Part shown: positions 48,634 through 59,699 of the stretch, piece by piece
Layout: every line of letters starts with the position of its first letter
Numbering within the stretch: the stretch's first letter is position 1
Source of the DNA: CAVVSQ01 sp963848825
GTDB lineage: Bacteria > Planctomycetota > Planctomycetia > Gemmatales > Gemmataceae
Direction of reading: 5' to 3'
NCBI GenBank assembly: GCA_963848825.1
Contig: CAWKFA010000015.1
Coordinates: 1,116,001-1,180,000, forward strand
DNA length: 64,000 nt
Position numbers and translations under genes: made by a program
The notes under the pieces: generated by a model
The model's database searches: none
The model's input: only the letters and a program-made list of their open reading frames with translations
Told to the model about the DNA's origin: nothing

Positions 48634-49649
48634 GGCTCCTCCTCCGCCTGGCCATCATCCATTTCTCCCTCGAAGCGCGTCTGTAAGCCAGCGGCGTCCA
48701 GCCCTTGCTCGCGCAACCACTGCACCATCGGCGTGATCTGCCCGTGGGTGACCAGGATTCGGGTCGCTCCCGTCTGGCGAATGGCATCCATGAGCCCTGG
48801 CCAGTCCGCGTGGTCGGACAGCACGAACCCGCGATCCACGGCGCGCCGCCGCCGCGCGCCGCGCACCAGCATCCAGCCGGAAACGAAGGCGCTGGCATAA
48901 TCGCCAAAGCGGCGGACCCAGGGTGACCGCTGGGCAGATGGCGGCCCCACGATCAGCGCTCCGGCAAAGTCGGCACGCTTTTCCGCGCCGACGTACCGCG
49001 TCGGCGGCAGCGCCACGCCGCTGGCGCGATAGGCCTCGTTCAGCGCCTCGACCGCTCCGTGGCAGAATATCGGCCCCTGCCCAGGATCTAACCCCGCGAG
49101 CACTCGCTGTGCCTTGCCCAGGGCGTAAGCAAAAAGCAGGCTGGCCCGGCCCTCGGCCTGGTTCTCCCGCCACCAGTCCTGGACCGCCGCGAAAACGGTG
49201 GCTGCTTCGGGCCAACGATAGATGGGCAGCCCGAAGGTCGATTCCGTGACAAAGGTGTGACACTTGATGGGCTCGAAAGGAGCGCAGGTGATATCGCTCG
49301 TGGTCTTGTAATCGCCGGAGACGACGACGACATGTCCGTCCGCTTCGAGCCGCACCTGCGCCGAGCCAAGAATGTGCCCTGCCGGATGTAGTGAGAGCTT
49401 GACGTCGCCCAGGCGGAGCGTTTCGCCGTAGGCAGCGGTTTGCACGACGGCCTCAGGGCCCAGTCGCCGCCGCAAAATCGCCACGCCGGCGTGCGCGGCG
49501 AGATATTGTGCCGACCCAGGGCGTGCGTGGTCCGCGTGGCCATGGGTGATGACGGCACGCGGCACCGGGCCCCAGGGATCGATGTAAAAGTCGCCGCGCG
49601 GGCAATAAAGGCCGGCCGGGGCGACCGTCAAAAGCGAGGGCTCGTCCAT
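48630..49649 (-). CDS. Ligase-associated DNA exonuclease (metallo-beta-lactamase fold)
   Basis: 339 residues from ATG 49649 (MDEPSLLTVAPAGLYCPRGD). The metal site reads VITHGHADHARPGS, with further ligands in LHPAGHILGSAQV, VVVVSGDYK and VLSDHADWPGL; the beta-CASP part includes KCHTFVTESTFGLPIYRWP and HGQITPMVQWLREQGL. This is the exonuclease that accompanies ATP-dependent ligases, related to SNM1/Pso2. Its stop TGA overlaps the ligase ATG by 4 bases, so the two are translationally coupled. Upstream 36 codons of open frame are not part of the protein by family comparison. Confidence 0.92.
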   Translation of the reverse strand: MDEPSLLTVAPAGLYCPRGDFYIDPWGPVPRAVITHGHADHARPGSAQYLAAHAGVAILRRRLGPEAVVQTAAYGETLRLGDVKLSLHPAGHILGSAQVRLEADGHVVVVSGDYKTTSDITCAPFEPIKCHTFVTESTFGLPIYRWPEAATVFAAVQDWWRENQAEGRASLLFAYALGKAQRVLAGLDPGQGPIFCHGAVEALNEAYRASGVALPPTRYVGAEKRADFAGALIVGPPSAQRSPWVRRFGDYASAFVSGWMLVRGARRRRAVDRGFVLSDHADWPGLMDAIRQTGATRILVTHGQITPMVQWLREQGLDAAGLQTRFEGEMDDGQAEEEP

Positions 49650-49854
49650 GTTACCATGGTAGCTCCGCGCCCCGGTTCGCCGCCAACCCCAATTTCCTGT
49701 TCGCGGCAACCAAAGCCAGGACGCCCGCATGCCCGCGCCGCCAGGCCCTTCTGGCATTTCTCCATCTGGCTCACCCGACCGCCAGCACTCCGACGTCCCT
49801 TTTGCGGGTGCGACAGAAATTATATGTCGCGGTTTTTCGGCGAACCGTTACCGG

Positions 49855-50469
49855 TTATCCGACAAATGACTCTACAAAGTGCCAGTCAATGTCTTCCGGA
49901 AAACGATACCGTCCAGGCAAAGGTGGCTGCCCTGCCGTCGGTCCTCGCAAACGAAACAGGCCACCGTAGGCGGCCTCTCGAAACTCCTTGGCCAATGTTT
50001 CGTTCTTTACGATGCCAACAAACAGGTTTCCAATTCTTACGTCATTGGTGCCTTCAACGCAGCACGCCAAGGAGAATAACGCGGTCGCACGGACTTGTGG
50101 CTCCTCGTCTTCAAAGGCCATTTTTTCAATGATTGGCGCCAATTCCCGATACATTTTCCATTTCTCTCTTAGAATCGATATGGCAGCCAAACGTACCCGC
50201 CACGACGAATGTTCTAAGCCTTTTTTGGTTTCTTCGGGTCCTATAAGCATTCCAGCCGCTTGATCACCTGCTAACGATTGCCACATTTTTAAGAATGAGT
50301 CATCCTTCGGATTAGTGTTGGCTTTCGAGTCCAACCTTTTCTTGAGAGCAACGAGGTCTTCCACCGTATGCCTCGATTGCGTTGTCTCATCGGCACGTTG
50401 GTTTTCCACGGCAAACCTTTCGTTCACCTGGCATCGACAGAGACTACGGAGTAGTTGACGTACAGACAC
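49855..50469 (-). CDS. HEAT-repeat protein
   Basis: 204 residues from a GTG at 50469; no ATG fits before residue 60. The middle shows paired helices of HEAT/ARM type (SSWRVRLAAISILREKWKMY, ELAPIIEKMAFEDEEPQVRA, TALFSLACCVEGTNDVRIGN, ETLAKEFREAAYGGLFRLRG), which pack as a protein-binding solenoid. The end (PEDIDWHFVESFVG) is acidic and aromatic. No enzyme motif. It stands alone between the exonuclease operon and the large lipoprotein, with about 200 featureless bases on either side. Confidence 0.7.
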   Translation of the reverse strand: MSVRQLLRSLCRCQVNERFAVENQRADETTQSRHTVEDLVALKKRLDSKANTNPKDDSFLKMWQSLAGDQAAGMLIGPEETKKGLEHSSWRVRLAAISILREKWKMYRELAPIIEKMAFEDEEPQVRATALFSLACCVEGTNDVRIGNLFVGIVKNETLAKEFREAAYGGLFRLRGPTAGQPPLPGRYRFPEDIDWHFVESFVG

Positions 50470-50647
50470 CCTGCCGCAGGCTAATCAGCCAATCTGAGTG
50501 AAGAAGTTCCGCAGCGCCTCTCTGGCGACAGCTATCGCAGCTTGGTTCGCTTGATTAGGTGCTCCGATCTGATCTGCCACGACAAAAATTCTCTGCCGCT
50601 ACCGCTTCCTGCTGGAGGATCTGCCCTTCAGGGGCGCTCGCTTTCTC

Positions 50648-53600
50648 TCAAGGCGTCCCTTTGCGGGCTTTTTGCAGGCCTGTTTTGGCTTCGGCATTCT
50701 CCGCGTTTAGTTGGAGCGCCGCCTCAAAGGCCTTCGTCGCATCCGGAAACCTGCGCACCGCCAGCGCCGCCTTGCCTGCGGCCAACAGCTGTGGTAACTC
50801 GGTGCGGCGCAGGGCGGCCAGGGCCGGACCATCGTCGGGGATGAGCTTCAGTGCTTGATGATACGTCTGAATTGCTTCCGTCGACTTTTTTTCGCGTTCC
50901 AGCTTCTCTGCCGTTTGCATCAGGCGATTGTACTCAGCGCGGGGATCGGCTTTCGGCTCAACCTTGGGCTGAACTTTGGGTTCAACCTTCGGCACGGGCT
51001 TCACTTCCGCCTTGGGTTCGATCTTCGGCGCCGCCTTGGGTTCGGGCACGGCCTGAAGGCGTGCTTGCGTGGCCTGGCGCAGGGCGGCCGTCGCCGCTGG
51101 GTCTCCCGGCTGAAGACGGAGAGCGTCGGTATAAGCCTTCTCCGCCTCGTCATATTTCTTCAGCGTCATGGCCTGGCCACCCGCGGTAACCAGGCGTTTG
51201 AAATCTTCCTGGCGTTTGGCATTGTCGAGCTCGGCCTTGGTCTGAACCTTCGGTTCAACCTTCGGCACCACCTTCGGTTCGGGGACGGCCTGAAGGCGAG
51301 CTTGCGTGGCCTGGCGAAGGGCTGCCGTCGCCGCGGGGTCTCCCGGCTGAAGACGGAGAGCGTCGGTATAGGCTTTTTCCGCCTCGTCATATTTCTTCAG
51401 CGTCATGGCCTGACCGCCCGCGGTCAGCAGGCGTTTGAAATCTTCCTGCCGTTTGGCAGCTTCGAGGTCGACCTTGGGCTCCACTTTGGGTTCAATCTTC
51501 GGCACCGGCTTCACTTCCGCCTTGGGTTCGATCTTCGGCGCCACCTTCGGTTCGGGGACGGCCTGAAGGCGTGCTTGCGTAGCCTGGCGCAGGGCGGCCG
51601 TCGCCGCGGGGTCTCCGGGCTGAAGACGGAGAGCGTCGGTATAGGCTTTTTCCGCCTCGTCATATTTCTTGAGCGTCATGGCCTGGCCGCCCGCGCGTAA
51701 TCAGGCGTTTGAAATCTTCCTGGCGTTTGGCATTGTCGAGCTCGGCCTTGGTCTGCACCTTGGGTTCAACCTTCGGCACCACCTTCGGTTCGGGGACGGC
51801 CTGAAGGCGTGCTTGCGTGGCCTGGCGCAGGGCTGCCGTCGCCGCGGGGTCTCCGGGCTGAAGGCGGAGAGCGTCGGTATAAGCCTTTTCCGCTTCGTCA
51901 TATTTCTTTAGCGTCATGGCCTGGCCGCCCGCGCTAACCAGCCGTTTGAAATCTTCCTGGCGTTTGGCATCTTCGAGCCGCGCCTTGGCGTCGGCTTGCT
52001 GGGCGGCGTTGTTGGTTGCCAGCCGACGCTCGGCTTCTTGCAGACCGGTCAGCACCGCATCGGTGCGGAAAAGCTTGCCCGCCTCCTGGTAGGCGCCCTT
52101 TGCTTGATCGTATTTTTTATCGGCAAGCGCCTGCTGGGCTTGCCGGAGCAGGCCCTCATAGGTGGTTTGCTTTTGCTTGGTATCGGCTTCGATCTTGGCC
52201 GTGCGTGCTTTTTCGTCGGCCAGGCGCTTCTCGGCATCTCGCTGGGCGGCCGCACCCTGGGCCGTGGCAGCGGCTAGCGCGCGGGCGTCTTGAACTTCCT
52301 TCGAGAGTTTCGCGACTTCCTCCGTAGCCTTCAGCGCGCGGGCCGAATCCAGGGCCGACCGCGCCGCGTCGAACTGTCCCTTGCCCAGGGCCTGTTTGGC
52401 CACGCCAACAAGCCGTTGCTGTTCGTTCAGGTCCTGCTCCTCGCGCATCTTGCGGCGCTGGGCCTCGTCAGCATCCCGGCGACGGCGTTCGTCGGCGATT
52501 TTGGCGGCGGCCGCATCGGCCAGGCGTTTCGTCTCGGCCGCGCGCTGCGCCGAGTCGGCCACGGTGCGCTGACGCGCGGCCTCCTCGCTCTTGGCCTTGG
52601 CTTGAGCCAGCTCTTGCAGGGTGGTAGCGCTCGGGTTCAAGGCCGCGGCGCTTTGCAGCGTGCGGAAAGCCTGAGGATAATCCCCCTTGCGTGTGGCGGC
52701 GGCGGCCTCGGCGCGGAGCCGCTCGGCGGCCTGCTGCTTCTGCGCTGCCTCGTTGCGGCGACTGGCCTCGTCGCGCGATTTCGCATCAGCCTCGGCCTTA
52801 GCGCGTAGCGCCTGACTCTGCTTCGTTAGCTCCAGTTGCTGGCGACGGGCGCTCTCCGCTTCCGCCTGGGCGCGCTCGGCGGTAAGGCGGCGTGCCGCTT
52901 CCAGATCAGCTTGCTGCTTTTTCAGGTCCGCCTGCTGCGCCAGCGCCAAGAGCGCCACGCTGCCGGGAGCCGCCTGCAGTCCCGCACGGGCCGTCGCGGC
53001 GGCAAGTGCCGGCTCGCCGGCGGCGAGTTGCTTGGCGCTTCCGTCAGCACGTTTTCACTGGCGGCGCCTACCTTGGCCATTTGCGCTTGCTCCACCTTGC
53101 CGGCGCCGGTTTGCCGGACCAGTTCTTGCATGCGCAGTTTTATCTCGTTGTGGTCCTGCACGTGGATCATGCCTGTGCCGGTGGCGGCGCCCGTGTTGGC
53201 GTCGATCATGTGTGCCGACACGTCAAAGCTCGCGGTCTGCTGGATCGTGCCAAACAGGAAGTAGCGCACATTCAGTGCCTGACTCAGGGCGCGGCGGGCT
53301 GCCGGATTGTAGAGGACGTCTTTCATCGTTATGTTGAGGCGTCCCATGTACCAGCAGATCTCGCCGCGCTCGACGACCTCAAACGACGATCCGCAATAGG
53401 AAACAAACTGGTCGGCTGCCCAGTCGCCCACGGCGGGCGGCACCAGGCCGGGCTCGCTGTTGACGAGAAAGTTGAAGACGGCCAGCCGCGGCCGGGAAGC
53501 ATAGATTGCCGGTTGGGTCCGAATGATACCAGGCGCCGGTTGCACGATGACGACGGGCGGTGGCACGAGCGGCCGGCACTCTTCGACCCGGCGCGCCACC

Positions 53601-55216
53601 TCCACCTGTCCATTGCTCAAGCCAAGGGCCAGCTCATAGTGAACGAAGGCCTCGCGGTGCCGGCCGCGCCGAAACAAGTTGTCGCCAAGTTCGAGCGCCA
53701 CCGACAGAAGGCGGCGGCGAAAGGGGTCCTCCTGGACGATCACGATCTCGGCGGCGGGCACCGGGGGCGGCAGGCGGGCAAAGTCGACGATGAGCAGTCC
53801 GCCAAACGCCGGCGGCCGCGCCGAATAGGCGATGATCGGCGGCGGCGCTGGCTCGTTCAGCACAGGGATCGGCGGTAGCGGCGCTTCCAGCGGCACCGGC
53901 TGCACCTGCGGCGCTTGCAGCGTCAAGGCTTGCTCGAAGGCCAGCTTCTGTTCGTCGTTCATCATGAGCATCTGGCCAAGCTGGGGCAGCCGCCGCATCA
54001 CCGCATCAATACTTGGTCCGTTCAGTTTGGCCGTTTGCACCACCAGGCCGGAGCTTACCTCGACCAGCCGGGCATTGATCGTCACGCCGCTGAGCGGATA
54101 AACGCTGCCCACAATCAGGTAGCGCACCCTGGCAAGCCGGCCTACTTCTTGTTGGCCGAAGTCGCTGGCGGCCAGTTCCCCTGCTTCCAGTTGCAGCTCG
54201 GTCAGCACACGATTGATTTGCTCGCGCTCGACGACGTCGAAACGCGCCTTGAGCACCGGCAACAACTCCTCGGCCACGGCCCGCCCGGCGGCGGGAATGC
54301 CGACTTCGCCGCGCACTTCGAAATCGGCCACGGCCACGCGGTCGCGCCGCCGTTGCAGCGCCAGCGTGCATTCGTCAATCTCCTGGCGCACTTGCAAGGT
54401 GTCCCACGCTTGACCGGCCTCGCGCAGGGCTGCGAGGGCGTCTTCCAGGCGTGACGGGTCGCGGTGCAGGTTGCTCGCGCGGAAACGCGCATCGTCGTAA
54501 CGGCCAAGCCGATCGCGAAGGGCGTCAAACTGCCGCCGCAACTCGGCATCCTCGCCGGCCTGCAGGGCCTGTTCCAAAGCCAGCGCGGCCACGCGCAAGT
54601 TGTTGTCTTCCACCGCGGCCCTGGCCTCCCGGCCAAAACGCTCGCGACGCTCCACATCGCCCGGCAGGGCCACGGCGCGGAGCGTGTCGGCCTGCCGTTT
54701 CAGCCCGGACAATTCATCGGCCGCGTCGGAACCACCATATTGCTTAAGGGCCGACGTGAGAATCACGCCGGCATCGTCCGCTTTCCCCTCGGCGAGTACG
54801 GCACGCACATCGTTGGTCGTGTGCTCGATGGCCGCCTGCTCGGCGATCAGCGCGCGGGCTTTGTCAATTTCACGCCGCACCGGCTCGTTATCGTCGATGC
54901 CCCGGGCATCTTCGAGCGCCACGAGGGCGCGGGCGTATTTTTTCTCGGCGAGGTAGCCGGCTGCCTCATTCATGGCCGTTTCGTAGCGGTCCTGCTTGGC
55001 AGGCGCCGTATACTTGGCCACCAGGTTGTCGACCGTTTTGCCGTCGTCTCCCTCAATTGCCGGCTGCGCCAGGGCGAGTGCCTCGGCCGGGCCCCGCGCG
55101 GGACCTGTTTCAATCGCCGCCTTGATATTAACGCGGGTCGCGGCGGGCTCCTGCGAGCAGCCCGTTAACCCCAGCAACATAAACACGACCAGCGCCTTCC
55201 GTAACATGGCTGCCAT
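50648..55216 (-). CDS. Giant CsgG/TPR-repeat lipoprotein (frameshifted)
   Basis: About 1,522 residues. Lipoprotein signal (VFMLLGLTGCSQ, Cys 20), helical repeats to about residue 280, then two CsgG-like curli-secretion folds (RDRVAVADFEVRGEVGIPAA, FDVVEREQINRVLTELQLEA, RLARVRYLIVGSVYPLSGVT; and RPRLAVFNFLVNSEPGLVPP, SSFEVVERGEICWYMGRLNI). A long coiled coil of Ala/Glu/Arg follows (ARRLTAERAQAEAESARRQQ), then four near-identical TPR units (KKYDEAEKAYTDALRLQPGD) joined by Pro-Lys-Glu-rich linkers and a final TPR pair. Shifts near 53033 and 51695. CsgG folds bind or form outer-membrane structures; here it is probably a surface or periplasmic scaffold. Function unproven. Confidence 0.82.
51000..51990 (-). 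repeat. Four near-identical tandem repeats inside the lipoprotein gene
   Basis: A block of about 150 bases encoding AGGQAMTLKKYDEAEKAYTD and ALRLQPGDPAATAALRQATQ recurs four times with very few base differences (anchor GGCCTGAAGGCG at 51051, 51287, 51560 and 51799). Spacings are 236, 273 and 239 bases because two linker types alternate (PKVVPKVEPKVQTKAELDN and a longer PKIEPKAEVKPVPKIEPK type). Confidence 0.92.
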
Positions 55217-55399
55217 CCTCCAGAGAAGTCTCGATAACAGTGCAATACGAGTCAGCCAGGCGTTCGGGCAAGCGCCTGGAGCGGTCGCATGTGTGCAAAT
55301 AGGAAGCCAACATCATAGCCAGATTGTTCTGCTCAAGACAAGGCCGCCATGGGCCAGGGAGCGCGAGTGCTCTTCAAGAGGTGTCGTGCCGCAGCGCGT

Positions 55400-56167
55400 T
55401 TATTTCACGGCCTTCGGCTTTTGGATCTCGATCTCCGCGAGCGTGGTGGCGCACAGGATGTCATCGAAGTAGATCGTGTCTACCGATTTGGAGTGCGGGT
55501 CGCGATGGATTCCCGGCTGGGAGAAGTAGACGGTTTGCGGTCCCTTGGTCTGCACCTTTTTGTCCAGCACCATGGCGCCGTCCCACCAGAGCTTGACATT
55601 GCCGCGGGCCGGGTCTTCCGACCAGTGAATGTGCATGCCGAGCTGGTGCCACTGGCCAATCGTAAAGTCCGCCTCCCAGTGCACGCCCTTGCGGCCCAGG
55701 TTGCCGGTGCCGTATTTGATGAGCGTGCCGGGGCCATCTTTTTTCGGCTCGACCCACCAGGTCATCACGTTGTTGTAACCGGGCGGCGGGCTGCCTTCCC
55801 AGTAAAAGAAGTTATCCCGGTCCCTGGGTGCGTCTTTCATGTACAGGTAGAGCGAGGCGAAGGTGTCGGACCCTTCCTTGACCGTCACCTTGGGCCCATT
55901 GACCTGCACGCGCAGTTGCCGCGCGTTGAAGACATTGTCTTCGTGGATGGTGAAGCGACCGGCGTATTTGCCCGAGTGAACGATATCGGTGACGACCTCG
56001 ATATGCCCCGGCTTGATATTCTTGCTCTTGCCGCTGAATTGACTGAAGTCGCCCGTTTCAAAATCCGCCTTGAAAAGCACCTCGGCCGCCGCCGGGTTAA
56101 GCGAGCACAACGCGCTCGCCAACAGGATGACGAAAGCTGACCAGCCGCGGCTAATAGGTAGTTTCAT
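55400..56167 (-). CDS. Secreted polysaccharide lyase/concanavalin-like protein
   Basis: 255 residues with a signal peptide (SAFVILLASALCSLNPAAA). The mature domain is beta-rich: LFKADFETGDFSQFSGKSKN, HSGKYAGRFTIHEDNVFNAR, GSDTFASLYLYMKDAPRD, VHWEADFTIGQWHQLGMHIH, GNVKLWWDGAMVLDKKVQTK, TIYFDDILCATTLAEIEI. This pattern fits the heparin-lyase-I / alginate-lyase-like jelly-roll fold, with the paired Trp, His and Tyr usual in carbohydrate binding. It probably cleaves or binds an acidic polysaccharide outside the cell. No carbohydrate cluster surrounds it. Frame is intact. Confidence 0.7.
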   Translation of the reverse strand: MKLPISRGWSAFVILLASALCSLNPAAAEVLFKADFETGDFSQFSGKSKNIKPGHIEVVTDIVHSGKYAGRFTIHEDNVFNARQLRVQVNGPKVTVKEGSDTFASLYLYMKDAPRDRDNFFYWEGSPPPGYNNVMTWWVEPKKDGPGTLIKYGTGNLGRKGVHWEADFTIGQWHQLGMHIHWSEDPARGNVKLWWDGAMVLDKKVQTKGPQTVYFSQPGIHRDPHSKSVDTIYFDDILCATTLAEIEIQKPKAVK

Positions 56168-56279
56168 CGTGGGTCGTCAATCTCCAGTTTAAAAAGGGTC
56201 TTGCCCGTCTCGGGACCAACGATTGGCATGGATGCTACAATATGCCGTGCTCCGATCAGCCGCAATAGGCGAGCGGGCG

Positions 56280-56484
56280 CTGCTTAGCCAAACCCACCCC
56301 GCCACACGACCCCGGCCGGCTCGTCCGGTCGGTGAGAAAGGTCTGTAGCTAAACCAAACCCACCTCACCGCACGACCCCGGCCGGCTCGTCCGGCCGGTG
56401 AGAAAGGTCTGTAGTTAAACCAAACCCACCCCGCCACACGGCCCCGGCCCGGCTCGTCCGGCCGGTGAGAAAGGTCTGTAGCTA
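56280..56484. repeat. Tandem 66-bp hairpin repeats (copy set B)
   Basis: Three units spaced 66 and 67 bases, each with AACCCACCCCGCCACACGAC, a hairpin stem CCGGCCGGCTCGTCCGGCCGG and the tail TGAGAAAGGTCTGTAGCTAA; a partial unit precedes them (56281-56299). The tail GAAAGGTCTRTAGCTAAA and the unit length are the same as in set A (32137-32310), though the stem sequence differs while staying complementary. Confidence 0.85.
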
Positions 56485-56487
56485 ATA

Positions 56488-56575
56488 GCCGCGCAAGCAA
56501 GGATTGGTTAAGAGCTGGAAAACCCCTTGCTTGCGCGGCGGGCTATGAAGGCGTCATTTATTGGTTGACGCCTTC
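56488..56575. other. Two consecutive hairpins upstream of PVC dehydrogenase
   Basis: Hairpin 1: perfect 15-base arms GCCGCGCAAGCAAGG (56488-56502) and complement (56525-56539) with a 22-base loop. Hairpin 2: perfect 9-base arms GAAGGCGTC (56547-56555) and GACGCCTTC (56567-56575) with an 11-base loop. Both lie in the 5' leader 87-175 bases before the dehydrogenase start; neither has a T tract, so they may control mRNA stability or translation. Confidence 0.65.
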
Positions 56576-56661
56576 ACGTTTCTCACGTATTGAGGAGAGG
56601 ATGCAGGCGGTTGGTGAAACGAATATCTATTTGCGGGATGCCAAACAACCAGGTGGTAGCC

Positions 56662-59660
56662 ATGATAAAGTCCACCGCTTTTTTTGGCTTTGGCGTAGGA
56701 GTCGCCTTCGTCACTCTTGTTCCGTGGTTTGCCGCCGCGCAACCGGCCAAAAACTTGAAAACTCCGCCCGCCAAGCTCTCGCCTGGGGAGGCGGCGAAAT
56801 CGTTCAAGGTCGCCGACGATATGCGCTTCGACCAGGTGCTGGCCGAGCCAATCGTCAAACAACCCCTGGCGCTGAGCTTCGACGCGCGGGGGCGGCTCTG
56901 GGTCGTTCAGTACATCCAGTATCCGCACCCGGCCGGGCTCAAGGTTTTGAGCCGCGATAATTTCTGGCGCGTCGTCTACGATAAGGTCCCGCCGCCGCCC
57001 CCACAGCACTTCCGCGGTCGGGACATCATCTCGATCCACGAGGACACCCAAGGAAGCGGAACCTACGACAAGCACACGGTTTTTCTGGAGGGCATGAACA
57101 TCGTCACTTCCGTAGCCCATGGCCGTGGCGGCGTCTGGGTGCTCAATCCGCCATATCTGCTTTTCTATCCGACCAAGGACAACGGCGACGCTCCGAACGG
57201 GCCTCCCGTTGTGCACTTACAAGGTTTCGGTCTAGAGGACACGCACTCGTGCGCCAATAGCCTGCGCTGGGGCCCTGATGGGTGGCTCTACGGCGCCCAG
57301 GGCAGCACGGTCACGGCTCACGTCACGCGGCCCGGAGTGAAAGAGACGCCGATTCAGATGATTGGCCAGCACATCTGGCGCTATCATCCTGAGAAGAAGC
57401 GTTTCGAGATCTTTGCCGAGGGCGGCGGCAATGCATTTGACGTCGAGTTTGACGCTCAGGGCCGCGCTTTCTCCGGCCACAACGGCGGCGATACACGCGG
57501 CTTTTATTACGTGCAGGGCGCCTCCTACCAGAAAGGCTTCGACAAGCACGGCGTGCTCGCGAACCCGTTTTCCTTCGGCTATTTCAAGGCCATGAAGGCC
57601 AACAAATCCCAGCGCTTCAGCCACGCCTGGGTTCTCAACGAAGCGGACGGCTTGCCGGCGCGCTACCGGGGTGAAATCTTCGCCGTAGAGCCTCTGCAAG
57701 GCCGCGTGATGTTGAGCGCAATCAAGCCGGATCGTTCGTCCTTCGAGACCAGGGACCTCGGCCCAGTGGTCACCAGTAGCGACACCTGGTTTCATCCGGT
57801 CAATATCAAGCCCGCGCCGGATGGGTCGCTGCTCATCGCCGACTTTTACGAGGCGCAGATCGGCCACCTTGGCCACAACGACGGCGTCATAGACCGCGAC
57901 ACCGGTCGCATCTATCGTTTGAGCGCCCGCGCTGCGCAGCCACACAAGCCGACCGATCTTGGCAAGAAGAGCTCCGCCGAGTTGATCGAGCTTCTCCATG
58001 TCGACAATCGCTGGCAGCGTGAGACGGCCCAACGTTTGCTCGGCGATCGCAAGGATCACTCCCTTCTGCCGGCCTTGACCAGTCAACTTTTCGAAACCAA
58101 GGGACAGCTGGCCCTCGAAACGGTGTGGGCGCTCAACCTTTCCGGAGGTTTCGACGCAACACTGGCCGAACGGGCAATCTTGCACCCCGAGCCGCAGGTG
58201 CGTCTCTGGGCCGTGCGCCTGCTTGCCGACGATTTTCGGTTGGGCGAGAAGATGGCAGCCAAACTTGCGGAGATAGCGCTGACCGAGCCTAGCCTGCATG
58301 CCCGCAGCCAATTCGCGGCCAGCGCCAAACGTCTCACCGCCTCGGAAGGTCTGCCGATCGTGACGAGCCTGCTGACGCATGACGAGGACGCCGGCGACAT
58401 CCACCTGCCACTGCTGCTCTGGTGGGCGCTCGAGGTACACTGTGGCCAGGACCGCGCCAAGGTGCTCGACCTTTTCCATGAATCGTCGCTCTGGCACGCG
58501 AAAATGGTGCGGGAAACTATACTCCCGCGCCTGATGAAACGCTTTGCCCTGGCCGGCGCAAAAGGATTACCAGTCCTGCATCGAGCTTTTTCGGCTGGCT
58601 CCGGAGAATCAGCATGGGCGGATTCTGCTCAAGGCCTTCGAGGAAGCGTTCAAGGGTCGATCGAGCGCCGGCTTGCCGGACGAACTGCTCGTGGAAATTG
58701 CCAAGCTCGGCGGCGCGTCGATAGCGTTTGGCGTCCGTCAGGGCAAGGACGACGCCATCGCCAAGGCGCTGGCGCTGATCCAGGACCCGAAGACGCCGCT
58801 CAACGCTCGCGTCGAACTGATCGACATCTTCGGCGAAGCCAGGCAGGCGCGCTGCGTCGACCCGTTGCTGGCGCTCTTGTCAGCTCCGGAGTCTGCCGCG
58901 CTTCAAAAAGCAACTCTTGGGTCCCTGCAGGCGTACAAGGACGATAAGATCGGCGGGGAGGTGGTCAGGCTGCTGCCGGGCATGCCCGCCGACGTGCGCG
59001 AGGTCGCCGAAGCGCTGACTTGTGGGCCGGCGCGAGTGGAGCCGGCAACTGCTCGCCGCCGTGGACGACGGCAAGATAGCGCCCAAGTCGATCCCGCTCG
59101 CCACGCTGCGCAAGCTGCTCCTCCATCGCGATGACCACATCGCGCAGTCGGTCAAGAAACACTGGGGCGACGTCCAGGGCGCCACCACGGAACAAATGCG
59201 TCAAAACATCGACCGCCTCGCCGGGGTCGTGAGCGCCGGCAAGGGCGATCCTTACCCCGGCAAGAAACTATTCACCGCCCGCTGCGCCAATTGCCACACC
59301 TTGCACGGCGTGGGCGGCAGCGTCGGTCCGGACCTGACTTCGTTCAAACGCGATGATGTCGTCAACCTGCTCCTGCACATCGTCAACCCAAACGCGGAAA
59401 TTCGCGACGGCTACCAAAGTTCCGTGGTCGTCACCGAGACGGGCCGCACTCTGAGCGGCATCGTTGTCGAGAAGGACGCGCGCGTGGTGGTGTTAGCCAT
59501 GGCGGATGGCCAGCGTATTGTTTTGCTGAATGAAGATATCGAATCAATAAGCGCGAGCGGTATTTCGCTAATGCCCGAGGGCTTGCTAGACGGCCTGAGC
59601 GACCAGGAGGCACGCGACCTGTTCGCCTATTTGCGCTCGGGGCAGCCGTTGCGGGAGTAA
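56662..59660 (+). CDS. PVC-type membrane-bound dehydrogenase/cytochrome c fusion (frameshifted)
   Basis: About 999 residues from ATG 56662, which gives a signal peptide (MIKSTAFFGFGVGVAFVTLV). Residues about 50-430 form the planctomycete-type six-bladed propeller dehydrogenase domain (KQPLALSFDARGRLWVVQYI, NSLRWGPDGWLYGAQGSTVT, GGNAFDVEFDAQGRAFSGHN), then HEAT repeats (PQVRLWAVRLLADDFRLGEK), then the C-terminal haem domain (GKKLFTARCANCHTLHGVGG, VGPDLTSFKRDDVVNLLLHI, GYQSSVVVTETGRTLSGIVV). Shifts near 58562 and 59025. This fusion is a hallmark of Planctomycetes and is believed to oxidise a sugar or alcohol in the periplasm with electrons passed to the haem. It lies 39 bases before the double hydrolase gene, with which it is probably co-expressed. 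Confidence 0.92.
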
Positions 59661-59699
59661 GGCCAAGTTCGACTTGCGGGAAGCCTGAAGGAGACAAGT

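Noticed and set aside
51000..51990. Regular repeats that could suggest a CRISPR array
   Set aside because: The repeats are about 150 bases, in frame inside a coding region, and encode TPR helices; there are no short spacers and no cas genes.
57232..58497. 421-codon minus-strand open frame
   Set aside because: Antisense of the PVC dehydrogenase propeller; no motif of its own.
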